From positions 62,001 to 126,000 of the forward strand of contig JADKKI010000029.1 of assembly GCA_016720595.1 (NCBI GenBank): 64,000 bases of DNA, in the 5' to 3' direction. The translations under genes and the position numbers were made by a program. This stretch comes from Myxococcales bacterium (GTDB lineage: Bacteria; Myxococcota_A; Polyangia; Haliangiales; Haliangiaceae). The notes under the pieces were generated by a model. The model was not told the DNA's origin. It worked only from the letters and a program-made list of their open reading frames with translations, and made no database searches. Every line of letters begins with the position of its first letter. The first letter of the stretch is position 1. This document shows, in pieces, positions 44,422 to 53,779 of the stretch.

Positions 44422-46053
44422 TCAGAGCCCTGACGCCGCCGGGGCATCGGAGAAGCCGAACGAGACCGTCCCGATGTTCCCGCTCGCGCCGAGCGAGGCG
44501 GTCGCGAAGCCTCCCGCGACCGCCCAGCTCGAGATGCTGACGGCGATCTCGCCCTGGCTGTTCGCGGGGATCGTGCACTCGAGGAACCGCGGCGCCGACA
44601 GGGACCCGACCTCGATCGAGAACACCGCGCCGTAGCGTCCATCCTGGCGCTGATCGGAGCACACGGTCGCGCCGTTGGCGTGCACCTCGAGCTGCGCCGC
44701 GTGACCGACGGTGGCGTACCCCAGCCCTGCGATCATGAACGGCCCGGATTGAGCGATCTGCACCAGCACGACCTGGGGCTTGGCCCCCGTCGAGAACTGC
44801 TTGAAGAACGTGGCGTGGGCATGCTGATCGCCTGCCGCGAGGACCTGCATCAAGGGCAGCTTGACCTCGCCGCGCACGGTCGCGAACGCGGCATGGTCGA
44901 GCCAGCCACCGTTGCGCTGCGACGCGGTGTCGTCGAAGGGCGGCGCCCCGGTCCGCGCCGCGAGAGCGCTCGCCTTGGGACGGAGCTTCGCGAGATCGAT
45001 CACGCCATTGGTGGTGGGTCGAGCGGTCTCCACCGCGGACGACGACAGGGAGAGCGCGCGGTAGAGCACGTCGCCGTCGTGAACGCAGTCGCGGATCGCG
45101 ACCTTCGAGCCCGCGGCCGCAGGCGCCTTGGATCCTTGATCGCGCACGCAATCGCGGATCGACACCGCATCCCCCGAGCGAACACCGGTCGTCACGCCCG
45201 CCGCGACCCGGAGCTTCCCGAACGTCGCCGCCCACTTCGCGCTGAACGCGTCGACGAGCTTTCGCTTCGCGGCCTCGTCGGGTGCAGCCGCGAGCTCGCC
45301 CTGGAGTGCGGTCATCGCCTGCTCGAGCGCGGCGCGCGTCGTGCCGCCCTTCGCATACACGTCGTCGGTGGCACGCGCGGCATCGTGGATCGCGATCATC
45401 GCGGTGCGAGCGCCGCCATCCGGGATCGCCGGGGTCAGGAGCTTCAGCACGCGATCGCGCTGCGCCGCTTCGGCCGCGTGCTGCAGCCGCGGATCGAGCG
45501 TCGCGCCGGCGGTCACGGTGTCGTGACCTGCAGTACCTGGGACCTCCTTGACCTGGAGGTGGACCGCCACCGTGGTGCATCCGGCGCCCGCGGGATCCGC
45601 CGTGCGCTGGAACGTCAGGAACTGCGGCGTCGCCGCCGTCCCGCCCGCGGCTGGTGTGTAGTCGTTCGTGATGTGGCTCGTGTACGGGTTCCGCCCTTCC
45701 ACGCAGCCGAGCCCGGAGACCGCGAGGAACGCGCCCTGCGCGTCGATCCACTCTCCGCCGCCGCACACCTGTTCGCCTGTCGTCGAGGACGCGGCGGCGA
45801 CCAGGTCCACCCGCTGGTTCTCCGCGGCGAACTCGAACGGCCCGAAGTAGACCTTCTCACCGCCACACGGCAGCGTGAAGTCGACGACCTCACCTCCGAT
45901 CAAGCGGCGCGCCGCCTGGATCGACAGGTTCGTGGTGGGCGCGGCCGACGTCGGCCCGGCCCCACCGGCGAGGGGGGGCGGCGTGGTGGTAGTGGGGATG
46001 GTGGTGGGCGGGGTGCATGCGGCGAGCAAGGCGAGGATCGAGAGGGTGCGCAC
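44422..46053 (-). CDS. large lipoprotein with cysteine module shared with the 51.4-kb gene
   Basis: A 543-aa lipoprotein. GTG 46053, preceded by AGGAG at a 9-nt distance, gives VRTLSILALLAAC with the lipid-anchoring Cys, then a Pro/Thr linker. Residues about 50-165 form a module with PCGGEKVYFGPFEFAAENQ, CGGGEWID, GLGCVEGRNP and YTPAAGGTAATP. This aligns with the 158-aa lipoprotein at 51377. The middle is helical (about 190-300). The C-terminal region is beta-rich and ends GASGNIGTVSFGFSDAPAA. No known family recognised. Divergent from the PQQ-type lipoprotein over a large inverted repeat. Confidence 0.8.
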   Translation of the reverse strand: MRTLSILALLAACTPPTTIPTTTTPPPLAGGAGPTSAAPTTNLSIQAARRLIGGEVVDFTLPCGGEKVYFGPFEFAAENQRVDLVAAASSTTGEQVCGGGEWIDAQGAFLAVSGLGCVEGRNPYTSHITNDYTPAAGGTAATPQFLTFQRTADPAGAGCTTVAVHLQVKEVPGTAGHDTVTAGATLDPRLQHAAEAAQRDRVLKLLTPAIPDGGARTAMIAIHDAARATDDVYAKGGTTRAALEQAMTALQGELAAAPDEAAKRKLVDAFSAKWAATFGKLRVAAGVTTGVRSGDAVSIRDCVRDQGSKAPAAAGSKVAIRDCVHDGDVLYRALSLSSSAVETARPTTNGVIDLAKLRPKASALAARTGAPPFDDTASQRNGGWLDHAAFATVRGEVKLPLMQVLAAGDQHAHATFFKQFSTGAKPQVVLVQIAQSGPFMIAGLGYATVGHAAQLEVHANGATVCSDQRQDGRYGAVFSIEVGSLSAPRFLECTIPANSQGEIAVSISSWAVAGGFATASLGASGNIGTVSFGFSDAPAASGL

Positions 46054-46093
46054 GTTGAACGGCTCCTGGTTGCCGGAGTGACCCCGGTGCGGC

Positions 46094-46127
46094 GCTCCGT
46101 TGCACGGCGATTTTCGTGCAACGGAGC
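46094..46127. repeat. perfect 13-bp inverted repeat between divergent lipoprotein genes
   Basis: GCTCCGTTGCACG (46094-46106) and CGTGCAACGGAGC (46115-46127) are exact reverse complements around the AT-rich spacer gcgatttt. The similarity continues outward imperfectly on both sides toward each gene, including GGTCA and AGGAG elements, so the two 5' regions look like an inverted duplication sharing one operator. Confidence 0.8.
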
Positions 46128-46149
46128 CCGCCCGCGCGGTCATCCAGGA

Positions 46150-47913
46150 GTGAAGCCCCCCCTCGCGATCGTCCTCCTCGCGCTCTGCGCCTGCGATTCA
46201 AGCTCCTCGGGACCGGATGCCTCCGGCGGCGATGCGCCGGCCTCGATGTCGATCGGCCCCGCCGGCGGCACGCTGACCGCTGCGGGAGTCACGATCACGA
46301 TCCCCGCCGGCGCCCTGACGACGGCGACCGAGATCACGCTCGAGCCTGACATCACGCCGAGCACCGCCTTGCCCAGCTCGCTCAAGGCGATCACCCGGGC
46401 GATCCGGGCCACGCCGCACGGCCTGATGTTCGCGCTCCCCGTCACGATCTCGCTCGACGTGGTGGACCCCGCGACCGGTGCGCCGAGCGCGTACTTCCTC
46501 GCGGACGCGAGCGATACCACCTGGGATCTGATCGGGAGCGCCCCGGTGACCACGGGGCACGCGACCTTCACCACCACGCACTTCAGCGAGATGGAGGTCG
46601 CCGTGTCCGCGAGCACGGGAGGCTGCTCGCCCGGATGCACGGGTGGCAACGTGTGCGTCGGCGGCGCCTGCGTGGCTCCGATCGCGAACCCGTGCGGGCC
46701 GGCGCTCGGCTACGCCCCCAACAGCCCGTGGCCGACGGTCACCGGATGCGAGACCAATCGCCGGCGGACGTTCGCGATCGGCCCGGCGGCGCAGCCCGCC
46801 CAGGTCTGGCGCTGGAACCCGACGATGGGCCTCAACCAGGCGATGATCTGGGGCCCGGTGATCGACGGGACCGGTGCGCTGTACGCGATCTCGGACTTCG
46901 ACGTCACCAAGCTCGCGCCGAGCGGGACCGAGGTCTGGCGCACGCGGATCCTCCCGGGCACCACGCAGGTCGCCGGCAACAGCCCGCCCGTCCTGCTCGC
47001 GGACGGTGACGTGCTGGTCTGTATCGCCGGGCAGCCGATGGTCAAGAAGGTCGGCGCGGCGACCGGCAACGTGGTGTGGACCGCGAATGGCTCGTGTGGA
47101 GACAGCGGCTCGCTCCTGCTCGATGGCGGCCTCGCGGTGCCCGTGGTCGGCGGCGACGGCATGATCCGGACCGGTGGTGTGCCGCTGTCCTCCGCGACCG
47201 GCGCGCGTGGCCCCGATCCCGTGCGCGCGTGCGAAGGCACCCTCGTCCTCGACGGCGACGGGACCAGCTACTGCACGAGCGGGAACCAGGTGGTCGCGGT
47301 GCGCGCCGACAACACCCTCAAGTGGATCTCGAACCTCGACGGCTTCCACACCCTGTTCGCGCACGTCGCGCTCGCGGACTACCAGGGCAGCCCGGTGGTC
47401 ACCGTCCCCACCCAGAACGGCGTCGTCACGCCGAACCAGTGGATCTCGCTCTACCCACTGGCCGGCCCGGGCACCACGGCCAACGATCCATCGGTCCCAC
47501 ACCTGAGCGGGATGAACTTCCTCGGTCCGTACGCGATCGCTGCCAACAGCGACATGGTGTTCGAGAACCGCGGCACCGGCGCGAGCGCCGGCCTCGAGCG
47601 CTGGTCACAGAGTCAGATCGGTGCCACGCCGCCCGTGGCGAGCTGGATCTCGAGCACGCCGCGCGGCGGGGCCCGTGCCCCGCATCCCGCGCCCGTGATC
47701 GACGGCAACGGGGACATCTACTACGGCAGCTATGACGGGAACCTGATCTCCCTCAGCGCGAGCGGTGTCGAGCGCTGGCGTGTGCGGATCGGCGCGGCCG
47801 ATGGCGTCGGGAACCTGGGCACGCCCGCGATCGGCGTCGATGGCACGATCTACATCGTGGGCCACACGACGAGCGGCACCAACACGTACCTCTACGCGCT
47901 GCGCGCGCCCTAA
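46150..47913 (+). CDS. lipoprotein with ZU5-like and PQQ-propeller domains
   Basis: About 587 aa. A signal peptide (PPLAIVLLALCACDSSSSG) precedes a ZU5-like domain (IGPAGGTLTAAGVTITIPAG then TEITLEP, residues about 35-150). A short Cys-rich EGF-like stretch follows (GCSPGCTGGNVCVGGACV), then a PQQ-type beta-propeller to the end (GPVIDGTGALYAISDFDVTK, GNVVWTANGSC, GDIYYGSYDGNLISL). Probably surface-exposed and binding. The start is uncertain: GTG 46150 overlaps an AGGAG element, and no ATG lies between it and the signal peptide. Stops of this and the convergent sigma factor gene overlap. Confidence 0.82.
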   Translation: MKPPLAIVLLALCACDSSSSGPDASGGDAPASMSIGPAGGTLTAAGVTITIPAGALTTATEITLEPDITPSTALPSSLKAITRAIRATPHGLMFALPVTISLDVVDPATGAPSAYFLADASDTTWDLIGSAPVTTGHATFTTTHFSEMEVAVSASTGGCSPGCTGGNVCVGGACVAPIANPCGPALGYAPNSPWPTVTGCETNRRRTFAIGPAAQPAQVWRWNPTMGLNQAMIWGPVIDGTGALYAISDFDVTKLAPSGTEVWRTRILPGTTQVAGNSPPVLLADGDVLVCIAGQPMVKKVGAATGNVVWTANGSCGDSGSLLLDGGLAVPVVGGDGMIRTGGVPLSSATGARGPDPVRACEGTLVLDGDGTSYCTSGNQVVAVRADNTLKWISNLDGFHTLFAHVALADYQGSPVVTVPTQNGVVTPNQWISLYPLAGPGTTANDPSVPHLSGMNFLGPYAIAANSDMVFENRGTGASAGLERWSQSQIGATPPVASWISSTPRGGARAPHPAPVIDGNGDIYYGSYDGNLISLSASGVERWRVRIGAADGVGNLGTPAIGVDGTIYIVGHTTSGTNTYLYALRAP

Positions 47914-48734
47914 GGGATGGCGGGATCGGCGTGTTCGATCAAGAGGCCGAGACTCAGCTCGATCTGGCTGCGCACCAGATGGAGGACGCTCGCCACCTCG
48001 TCGTCGGAGGTCCGGAGCGCTCCGGCGACGTGTACCCGCACGTGCTCGAGGATCTCGATCCGCGTCGCCGCGATCCAGCGGCTCACCGTGCTCTTGTTGA
48101 CGCCGTACATCGTGCCGATCGCGTCGAGCGCGATCGCATCGAGGTAGCACAGGCGCAGGAGCGTGCGCGCGCGCGGCGTCAGCGCGGAGAGCGCGCCGCG
48201 GAACGCGTCGCGGACCAACGGCTGGTACTTCGCCTTCAGCAGCGCGAGCTCCGGGGTCAGCTCGGCGCTGCGGGTGAGCTCGTCGAGCTGATCGATGTCG
48301 TCGACGCGCTCGCGCGAGGCCGCGCGGCGGAGCCTGGCATGTTCGCGCAGCGCCACCACCCGGAGCCACGCCCCGAGCGGACCGCGCGCCGAGTATCCGG
48401 CGATCCGCGGTGGGGCCTCCGGTGTGCCAACCAGGACCCGATCGCGGACCCGCTGCCGGACCTCGTCGACGATCTGCCGATCGCTCTCACCGAGCCAGCT
48501 CGGGATCCGGGCCACGTGCATCGTCTCGAAGGCCGCGAGGGCGCCCGGATCTCCGAGGGCGCAGCCAACGGCCAGGTAGAGATCGAGCCCGTGCAGCGCC
48601 GCGGAGGTGGACTCGGGTGTGTCGCGGAGGCGGGCCTCGAGCGCGTCGCGAAACGCGGCATCCGGGACGACCGCCGCAGGAAACTCGGCGCGCGCGCGGC
48701 ACAGCCAGGTCTCGAACGAGTCTGAAGACTCCAC
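47910..48734 (-). CDS. ECF-type sigma factor associated with a Ser/Thr kinase
   Basis: A 274-aa sigma factor of the ECF type with a longer than usual N-terminal half. Region 2 is in the middle ([18 protein letters not shown]). Region 4 is near the C-terminus ([20 protein letters not shown] followed by [16 protein letters not shown], a clear helix-turn-helix). The GTG start 48734 lies just 9 bp from the start of the divergent kinase gene, which encodes a zinc-finger/kinase/TPR protein. This is a common pairing in myxobacteria, where the kinase replaces a classical anti-sigma factor. That kinase gene is broken here. Confidence 0.85.
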   Translation of the reverse strand: MESSDSFETWLCRARAEFPAAVVPDAAFRDALEARLRDTPESTSAALHGLDLYLAVGCALGDPGALAAFETMHVARIPSWLGESDRQIVDEVRQRVRDRVLVGTPEAPPRIAGYSARGPLGAWLRVVALREHARLRRAASRERVDDIDQLDELTRSAELTPELALLKAKYQPLVRDAFRGALSALTPRARTLLRLCYLDAIALDAIGTMYGVNKSTVSRWIAATRIEILEHVRVHVAGALRTSDDEVASVLHLVRSQIELSLGLLIEHADPAIP

Positions 48735-48743
48735 TGCGTTATC

Positions 48744-51416
48744 ATGCCATCGAACATGAGCCCGGCGGACTGTCCTGACGAGGAGACCCTCCTCGTGCTC
48801 GTCAGTGGCGAGCTGCCGCCGAAGCATCGTGATGTCACGCTGGCGCACGTTGACGGTTGCGACGAGTGCCGCGCCGTCGTCGCCCAGCTCCTCGAGGGCG
48901 AGCGTGGGGACCGGGTACGGCAGATCGGGCGCTACCGCGTGCTCCGCCCCGTCGGGACCGGTGCGATGGGGATCGTCTATGCAGCGGTCGACGCGGAGCT
49001 CCAGCGCACCGTGGCGATCAAGGTCCTGCGCTACGACCACGGCGACGCCGCGCGGTTCGAAGCCCGTCTGGTCGGCGAGGCCCGCGCGCTGGCCAAGCTC
49101 GCCCACCCGAACGTCGTCGCTGCGTTCGAGGTGGGTCGTAGCGACGGTGACGTGTTCATCGCGATGGAGTTCGTCGACGGCGAGACCTTGGCCAGCTGGC
49201 TCGGGCGACCACACACCCCGCGGGAGATCGTGGCGGCCTTCCTCCAGGCGGGTGCAGGGCTCGCGGCCGCGCACGCCGCGGGCGTCGTGCACCGCGACGT
49301 CAAGCCCGACAACATCCTCGTCGGACATGACGGCCGGATCCGCGTCACCGATTTCGGCCTCGCCTCCGACGAGCCCGGGACCTCGGAGTCGCATCGGGTT
49401 CGCGAGCGGCAGCCCGATCGAACACACGCGAACCGGCGCCCTGATCGGGACGCCCGCGTACATGGCACCCGAGCTCCTCGAAGGCCAGCCCGCATCTCCC
49501 CACACCGACCAGTTCGCGTTCGCCGTCGCGCTGTGGGAGGCGCTGCATGGCGCACGGCCGTTCGTGGGCAAGACGCGAGATGAGCTGCTCGCGGCGATGA
49601 CCCACCGCCCGCGATCCGCGGGGCCGCGAAAGCTGCCGGCACGTCTCGAGGCCGTGCTCGAGCGTGCGCTGCGACGTGATCCGGCCGATCGCTGGCCAGA
49701 TCTTCAAGCCTTGCTCGCGGCGCTCGATCAGTTCATCCACCCGCCGCGCCGGCTCCCGTACGTGCTTGGGGCGAGCGCCGTGGTCGCCACCCTGGCGGCG
49801 CTGTGGCTCGCGCGCCGCGGCGACCCGCCACCACCGTGCGACGACGCGCGCGCCTTGCTCGGAGATCTGTGGAGCCAGACCCGCCGCGACACCATCCGGC
49901 GCCAGTTCGCGACGGCCTCGCCCTCGCTCGGTGCGGTGGTGTTCGGAAACGTCGACGCCGCGCTGCAGCGGTTCTCCTCGCAGTGGATCGCGGAGCGGGA
50001 CGGGGCGTGCCGCGCCACCCACCACCGTCACGAACAATCGCCGCAGCGCCTCGCCGCGCGCGTCACCTGCACGGAGCTGCGGCGGTTCGAAGCCGAGGCG
50101 CTGATCACGCTGTTCGAGCGCGCCGACGGACCGATCGTCGAGAAGGCGCTCGCGGCCGTGCAGGCGCTCGTCTCACCGGAGCGCTGCGTGCTCGACGCGG
50201 GCGACGGCGACCGTCCGTTCGATCCGCGGGCGCTGGCCCTCGAGCCACCGGCTCGCCGAGGCCAACGCCCTGGGACAGGTGGGGCAGCGCGAGCAGGCCA
50301 CGAAGCTCGCCGATGACGTGGTCCGTGCCGCGACCGGCGATGGACTCGTGCGGGTCCGGATCCGAGCACTCACCATGCGCGGCGTGTGGCGCCGCGATGT
50401 CCAGCGGCGTGAGCAGCTCCCGCGACGATCTCCGGGTGGCGGCGGAGCTCGCGCTCACCAGCCACGAGGACGCGGCGCTCGCCGACGCGCTGATCCGGCT
50501 GTCGATCGCCACCTCTCACGCCGGCCTTCCGTCGGAGGCCACCGTGCTGGCGCAGCTCGGGCGTGCAGCGGTCGTGCGCGGCGGCGGAGACCTCTCGCTG
50601 GAGGCAGACGCGGCCGAGGCGTATTGCATCTCGGTGGTCGCAGGCGCCGACCTCGCGGCGGCACGCACCGCCTGCCTCGAGGCACGCGACCGGGTGGTCG
50701 CCGTCGGGATCCCCGAAGACGTACGCCTCCCCGAGATCCGGACCCAGCTCGGCATGCTGGCGTATCGCGAGGGCCGGTTCGACGAGGCGCTCGCCGCCTT
50801 CGAGGCCAACGTCGCGACGTACCAGCGGATGTTCGGCGACGGCGTCTCCGGCATCGATACGATGCGCGACAACATCGGGTGGACCCTCGTCGAGCTGGGG
50901 CGCGCTCGCGAGGCCATCCCGATCCTCGAGGGTGTGGTGGCCCGGCAGACCTGGGGCGACGCCTGGAACGCGCTGGCGATGGCGCACCGCGCACTCGGCG
51001 AGTTGCCGGCGGCGCGTGACGCCCATCAGCGCGGAGCGGAGGTCGCCGCCCAGCGCGGACACCACGGCAGCCGCTTCGAGGCGCTGGTCGGGGTCGCCGA
51101 GGTCGAGATCCTGCTCGCGCACGCGCCGGAGGCAACCCGCGCGCTCGACGCCGCTGCCGAGCTGACCGAAGCCGGCGGGCCCGCGGAGCGCGCGCGCTTC
51201 CACCTCGCCCGCGCCCGGCTCGCGCAGGCGGACGCGAAGAAGGCCAGGGCAGCCCTCGATGCGGCCGCGGCGGCGATCGCCGAGAGCAAGGAGATCGCCG
51301 GCCCCGTGCCACGCCTCCGCAAGGAGATCGATGCAGTTCGCGCTGCAACAATTCCCGCGGCCGGCATCACTGGGACATGTCGCGATTCATCGTGCTCTCC
51401 CTCTCCCTCTCCCTGA
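48744..51416 (+). pseudogene. zinc finger-Ser/Thr kinase-TPR protein, three frameshifts
   Basis: Homology runs through three frames in order. Frame A (from 48744): a zinc-finger-like segment ([12 protein letters not shown]) and kinase lobe with [34 protein letters not shown]. Near 49375-49395 it shifts to frame B, which has [17 protein letters not shown], the rest of the kinase and a TM segment (VLGASAVVATLAALWLA). At about 50230-50245 it shifts to frame C (HRLAEANALGQVGQREQATK). At about 50385-50425 it returns to frame A for the TPR-like tail (RTQLGMLAYREGRFDEALAA) to 51416. Each step is +1. Either the gene is decayed or the sequence has errors here. Partner of the divergent ECF sigma factor. 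Confidence 0.8.
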
Positions 51417-51853
51417 TCGCCTGCGGGTCGACCTCCACCAGCTCCGGGCCCACCTCCCCCGGCGGCGCGCCGACCAACACGTCGATCGCCAGCGCGATCG
51501 CGCTGCTCCCCGGGGCTCCGCTCGCCTTCGCTGTTCCGTGCGGCGGTGCGCTGTACTTCGGTCCGTTCTCGTTCACGACCGAGGGTCAGGCGCTGACGAT
51601 CATGGCCGATCACAAGAGCCGCACCGGGGCCCAGGCCTGTGCCGGGGCGGAGTGGATCGACAAGGACAACGTCACGGTCAACCCGGCCGACGGGATCGGC
51701 TGCCCCGAGGGCGCGGGTCCGCCGGCACGCTCGAACCTCGCGTACGCCTATACGCCAGGGGCCGGCGGCTCCGCGGCGAATCCGCTCTATCTCAAGATCA
51801 GCGCGGACGAGAGCCACTGCGGCAAGTCCGACGTCACGCTCACCCGGCAATAG
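51377..51853 (+). CDS. small lipoprotein with shared cysteine module
   Basis: A 158-aa lipoprotein (SLSLSLIAC, Cys16). After a Ser/Thr/Pro linker the mature part has PCGGALYFGPFSFTTEGQ, CAGAEWIDKDNV, GIGCPEGAGPP, YTPGAGGSAANP and a final Cys. This is the same order as residues 50-165 of the large lipoprotein at 44422-46053. Four conserved Cys suggest two disulfides outside the cytoplasm. No known family. The start overlaps the last 40 bp of the broken kinase gene. Confidence 0.8.
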   Translation: MSRFIVLSLSLSLIACGSTSTSSGPTSPGGAPTNTSIASAIALLPGAPLAFAVPCGGALYFGPFSFTTEGQALTIMADHKSRTGAQACAGAEWIDKDNVTVNPADGIGCPEGAGPPARSNLAYAYTPGAGGSAANPLYLKISADESHCGKSDVTLTRQ

Positions 51854-51913
51854 CCGCCCGCGGCCAGTGCAGTCGCCAGGGCGTGGGTTCCCCACAGATG
51901 AGGTGCCCGGACT

Positions 51914-51928
51914 CGGCGGATTCCGCCG
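51914..51928. terminator. perfect hairpin CGGCGGA-t-TCCGCCG
   Basis: Seven-bp arms around one base, in the 195-bp gap between the small lipoprotein and the protease gene. A plausible transcription terminator for the lipoprotein but it lacks a T-tract. The remaining gap shows no ORF of interest. Confidence 0.4.
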
Positions 51929-52048
51929 GATCTGACCCGATCGTGCAAGGACGTGCGCGACGCGTGAGCCTCAGTGCGCCAGCAGAGATCGATTCGCCTG
52001 GGTTTGGGGCGATTGAACGACGGTCCGCGACTTGCTCCTATCCTGCGC

Positions 52049-53005
52049 ATGTCGAACAACCGCCTGTGTCTCGGCCTCGGAGCTCTGCTGTTCCCCGCCT
52101 GCGTGGCCCCGGCCGACACGGCAACGGCGTCCCAGCCGATCATCGGAGGGCAGACCGCGACCACCGCGGCGTTCCCCACCGTGGTCGCGCTCGAGAACAC
52201 ACCGGGTAACTGGTTCTGCACCGGCACGCTGATCGACAAGGACTGGATCCTCACCGCCGCGCACTGCATGGAGGGCGAGACCGCCGCGACCGTCAAGATC
52301 CGGTTCGACGACAACAACGTCAACGACACCACCGGCGGCAAGGTCGTCGCGGTCTCCGAGGTCCACGCGAACCCCGCGTTCAACTTCCAGGACTGGGACA
52401 ACGACATCGCATTGCTGAAGCTCGCGACCTCGGTCACCGACCGCGAGCCCACGCCCGTCGACCGTGATGCGATCGCGTTCGCGACGTCCGTCACGGAGGT
52501 CGGCTACGGCGACTCCGACAACAACGGCGGCGGCGCCGGCATCCTGCGCAAGCTCGTCACCCCCACGGTGGACTGCGCGATGGCCGCGGATCCGGGGATC
52601 ACGAACACGAACCTCCTGTGCTTCAACGCCTCCGATGGGAACTCGAGCTGCTACGGCGACTCCGGCGGCCCGGCGTTCGTCACGGTCAACGGCAAGCTCA
52701 CCGTCGCGGGCATCACCTCCGGCGGCACGGGCAATCAGTGCACCGAGGGCTGGGACCTCTACACGTCGGTGCACGGCGAGATCGCGTTCGTCGATCAGGT
52801 GATCAGCGGCGTCACGCCCCCGAACCCGGATCCGGATCCGTCGAACCCGGATCCCACGAACCCGGACCCCACGACTCCGCCCACCACCGATCCGACCGGC
52901 ACCGGCGATGACAAGAGCGACGGCGGCTGCAGCACGGGCGGCGCCAACGGCGGCCTGCTCCTCGTCGCGGCGGCGCTGCTCGTCGTGCGGCGCCGGCGGC
53001 GGTAG
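52049..53005 (+). CDS. secreted trypsin-like serine protease with MYXO-CTERM tail
   Basis: A 318-aa S1-family protease. The signal region (LCLGLGALLFPAC) is followed by a short propeptide and the trypsin activation site QPIIGG. The triad is complete: His in LTAAHCMEGE, Asp in DWDNDIALLKL, Ser in CYGDSGGPAFV. A Pro/Asp/Asn linker of repeated NPDP units leads to the MYXO-CTERM tail: GGCSTGG, one TM helix (GGLLLVAAALLVV) and an Arg cluster (RRRRR). MYXO-CTERM directs proteins to the outer surface in Myxococcota. ATG 52049 begins MSNNRLCL. Confidence 0.94.
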   Translation: MSNNRLCLGLGALLFPACVAPADTATASQPIIGGQTATTAAFPTVVALENTPGNWFCTGTLIDKDWILTAAHCMEGETAATVKIRFDDNNVNDTTGGKVVAVSEVHANPAFNFQDWDNDIALLKLATSVTDREPTPVDRDAIAFATSVTEVGYGDSDNNGGGAGILRKLVTPTVDCAMAADPGITNTNLLCFNASDGNSSCYGDSGGPAFVTVNGKLTVAGITSGGTGNQCTEGWDLYTSVHGEIAFVDQVISGVTPPNPDPDPSNPDPTNPDPTTPPTTDPTGTGDDKSDGGCSTGGANGGLLLVAAALLVVRRRRR

Positions 53006-53031
53006 GCGCGCCGATCGGCGATACTGCCGGC

Positions 53032-53772
53032 ATGGGGCTCGCGGATGACCTGTCGATCGCCGGCTACTTCGAGCTGCCGAACTGCGTCCCGAACGAGCTC
53101 GTCGAACGCGCCCGCACCGCCGTCGAGCGCGTGGTGGCGCGCGGTGCACCGGCCGCGGTGGCGTTCGCCCTCGAGCCGTTCTGGGACATCCTCGACTACA
53201 CCCTGCCCCACGGCGAGGCCGCGCTCGGCGCACCGGCGGCGATCTTGCCCGCGTTCTGGGCCTGGCACGTGGGCACCAACCAGGCCGGCTGGCCACCGCA
53301 TCGCGACCGCGCGGTGAAGGCGTTCACGGCCGAGGGCGAGCCCGCCGCCGTGACCCTGTGGATCGCGCTCACCGATGCGACCCCGCGCAATGGCTGCATG
53401 TACGTGGTGCCCGCGCCGTGGGATCTCCAGTACCGCAACCCGAACGCCACCGCCGAGGTGCTCTCGCTGCAGCACCTGTGTGCGCTGCCCGCGCCGGCGG
53501 GGACGCTGCTCGGCTGGTCCCACGCGCTGCTGCACTGGGGCGGCGCGACGATCCCCGATGAGCCGCCGCGGATCAGCGTGTCGTTCGAGCTGTGTCGCGC
53601 CGACGCGGACCGGCCCGAGGCACATCCGCGCGGCTGGCGCCCGACGCGAGACGAGCGGATCGCGATCGTCCGCGCGGCGATCGAGGAGTACGCCCACATG
53701 CACCAGTACTCACCCGACGTGATCGCCGCCGCCGAGGCGGTGGTGACAGACCTCGCGGACCTCGAGAGCTGA
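53032..53772 (+). CDS. phytanoyl-CoA dioxygenase (PhyH) family protein
   Basis: A 246-aa 2-oxoglutarate/iron dioxygenase. The facial triad is H90 and D92 (GWPPHRDRAV) and a distal His in LHWGGA; the 2OG-binding Arg follows in PPRISVSFEL. VTLWIALTDATPRNGCMYVV is the conserved double-stranded beta-helix core. Substrate unknown. It begins 26 bp after the protease gene. The gene downstream on the other strand is a decayed Uma2 that abuts its 3' end. Confidence 0.88.
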   Translation: MGLADDLSIAGYFELPNCVPNELVERARTAVERVVARGAPAAVAFALEPFWDILDYTLPHGEAALGAPAAILPAFWAWHVGTNQAGWPPHRDRAVKAFTAEGEPAAVTLWIALTDATPRNGCMYVVPAPWDLQYRNPNATAEVLSLQHLCALPAPAGTLLGWSHALLHWGGATIPDEPPRISVSFELCRADADRPEAHPRGWRPTRDERIAIVRAAIEEYAHMHQYSPDVIAAAEAVVTDLADLES

Positions 53773-53779
53773 CGACTCG

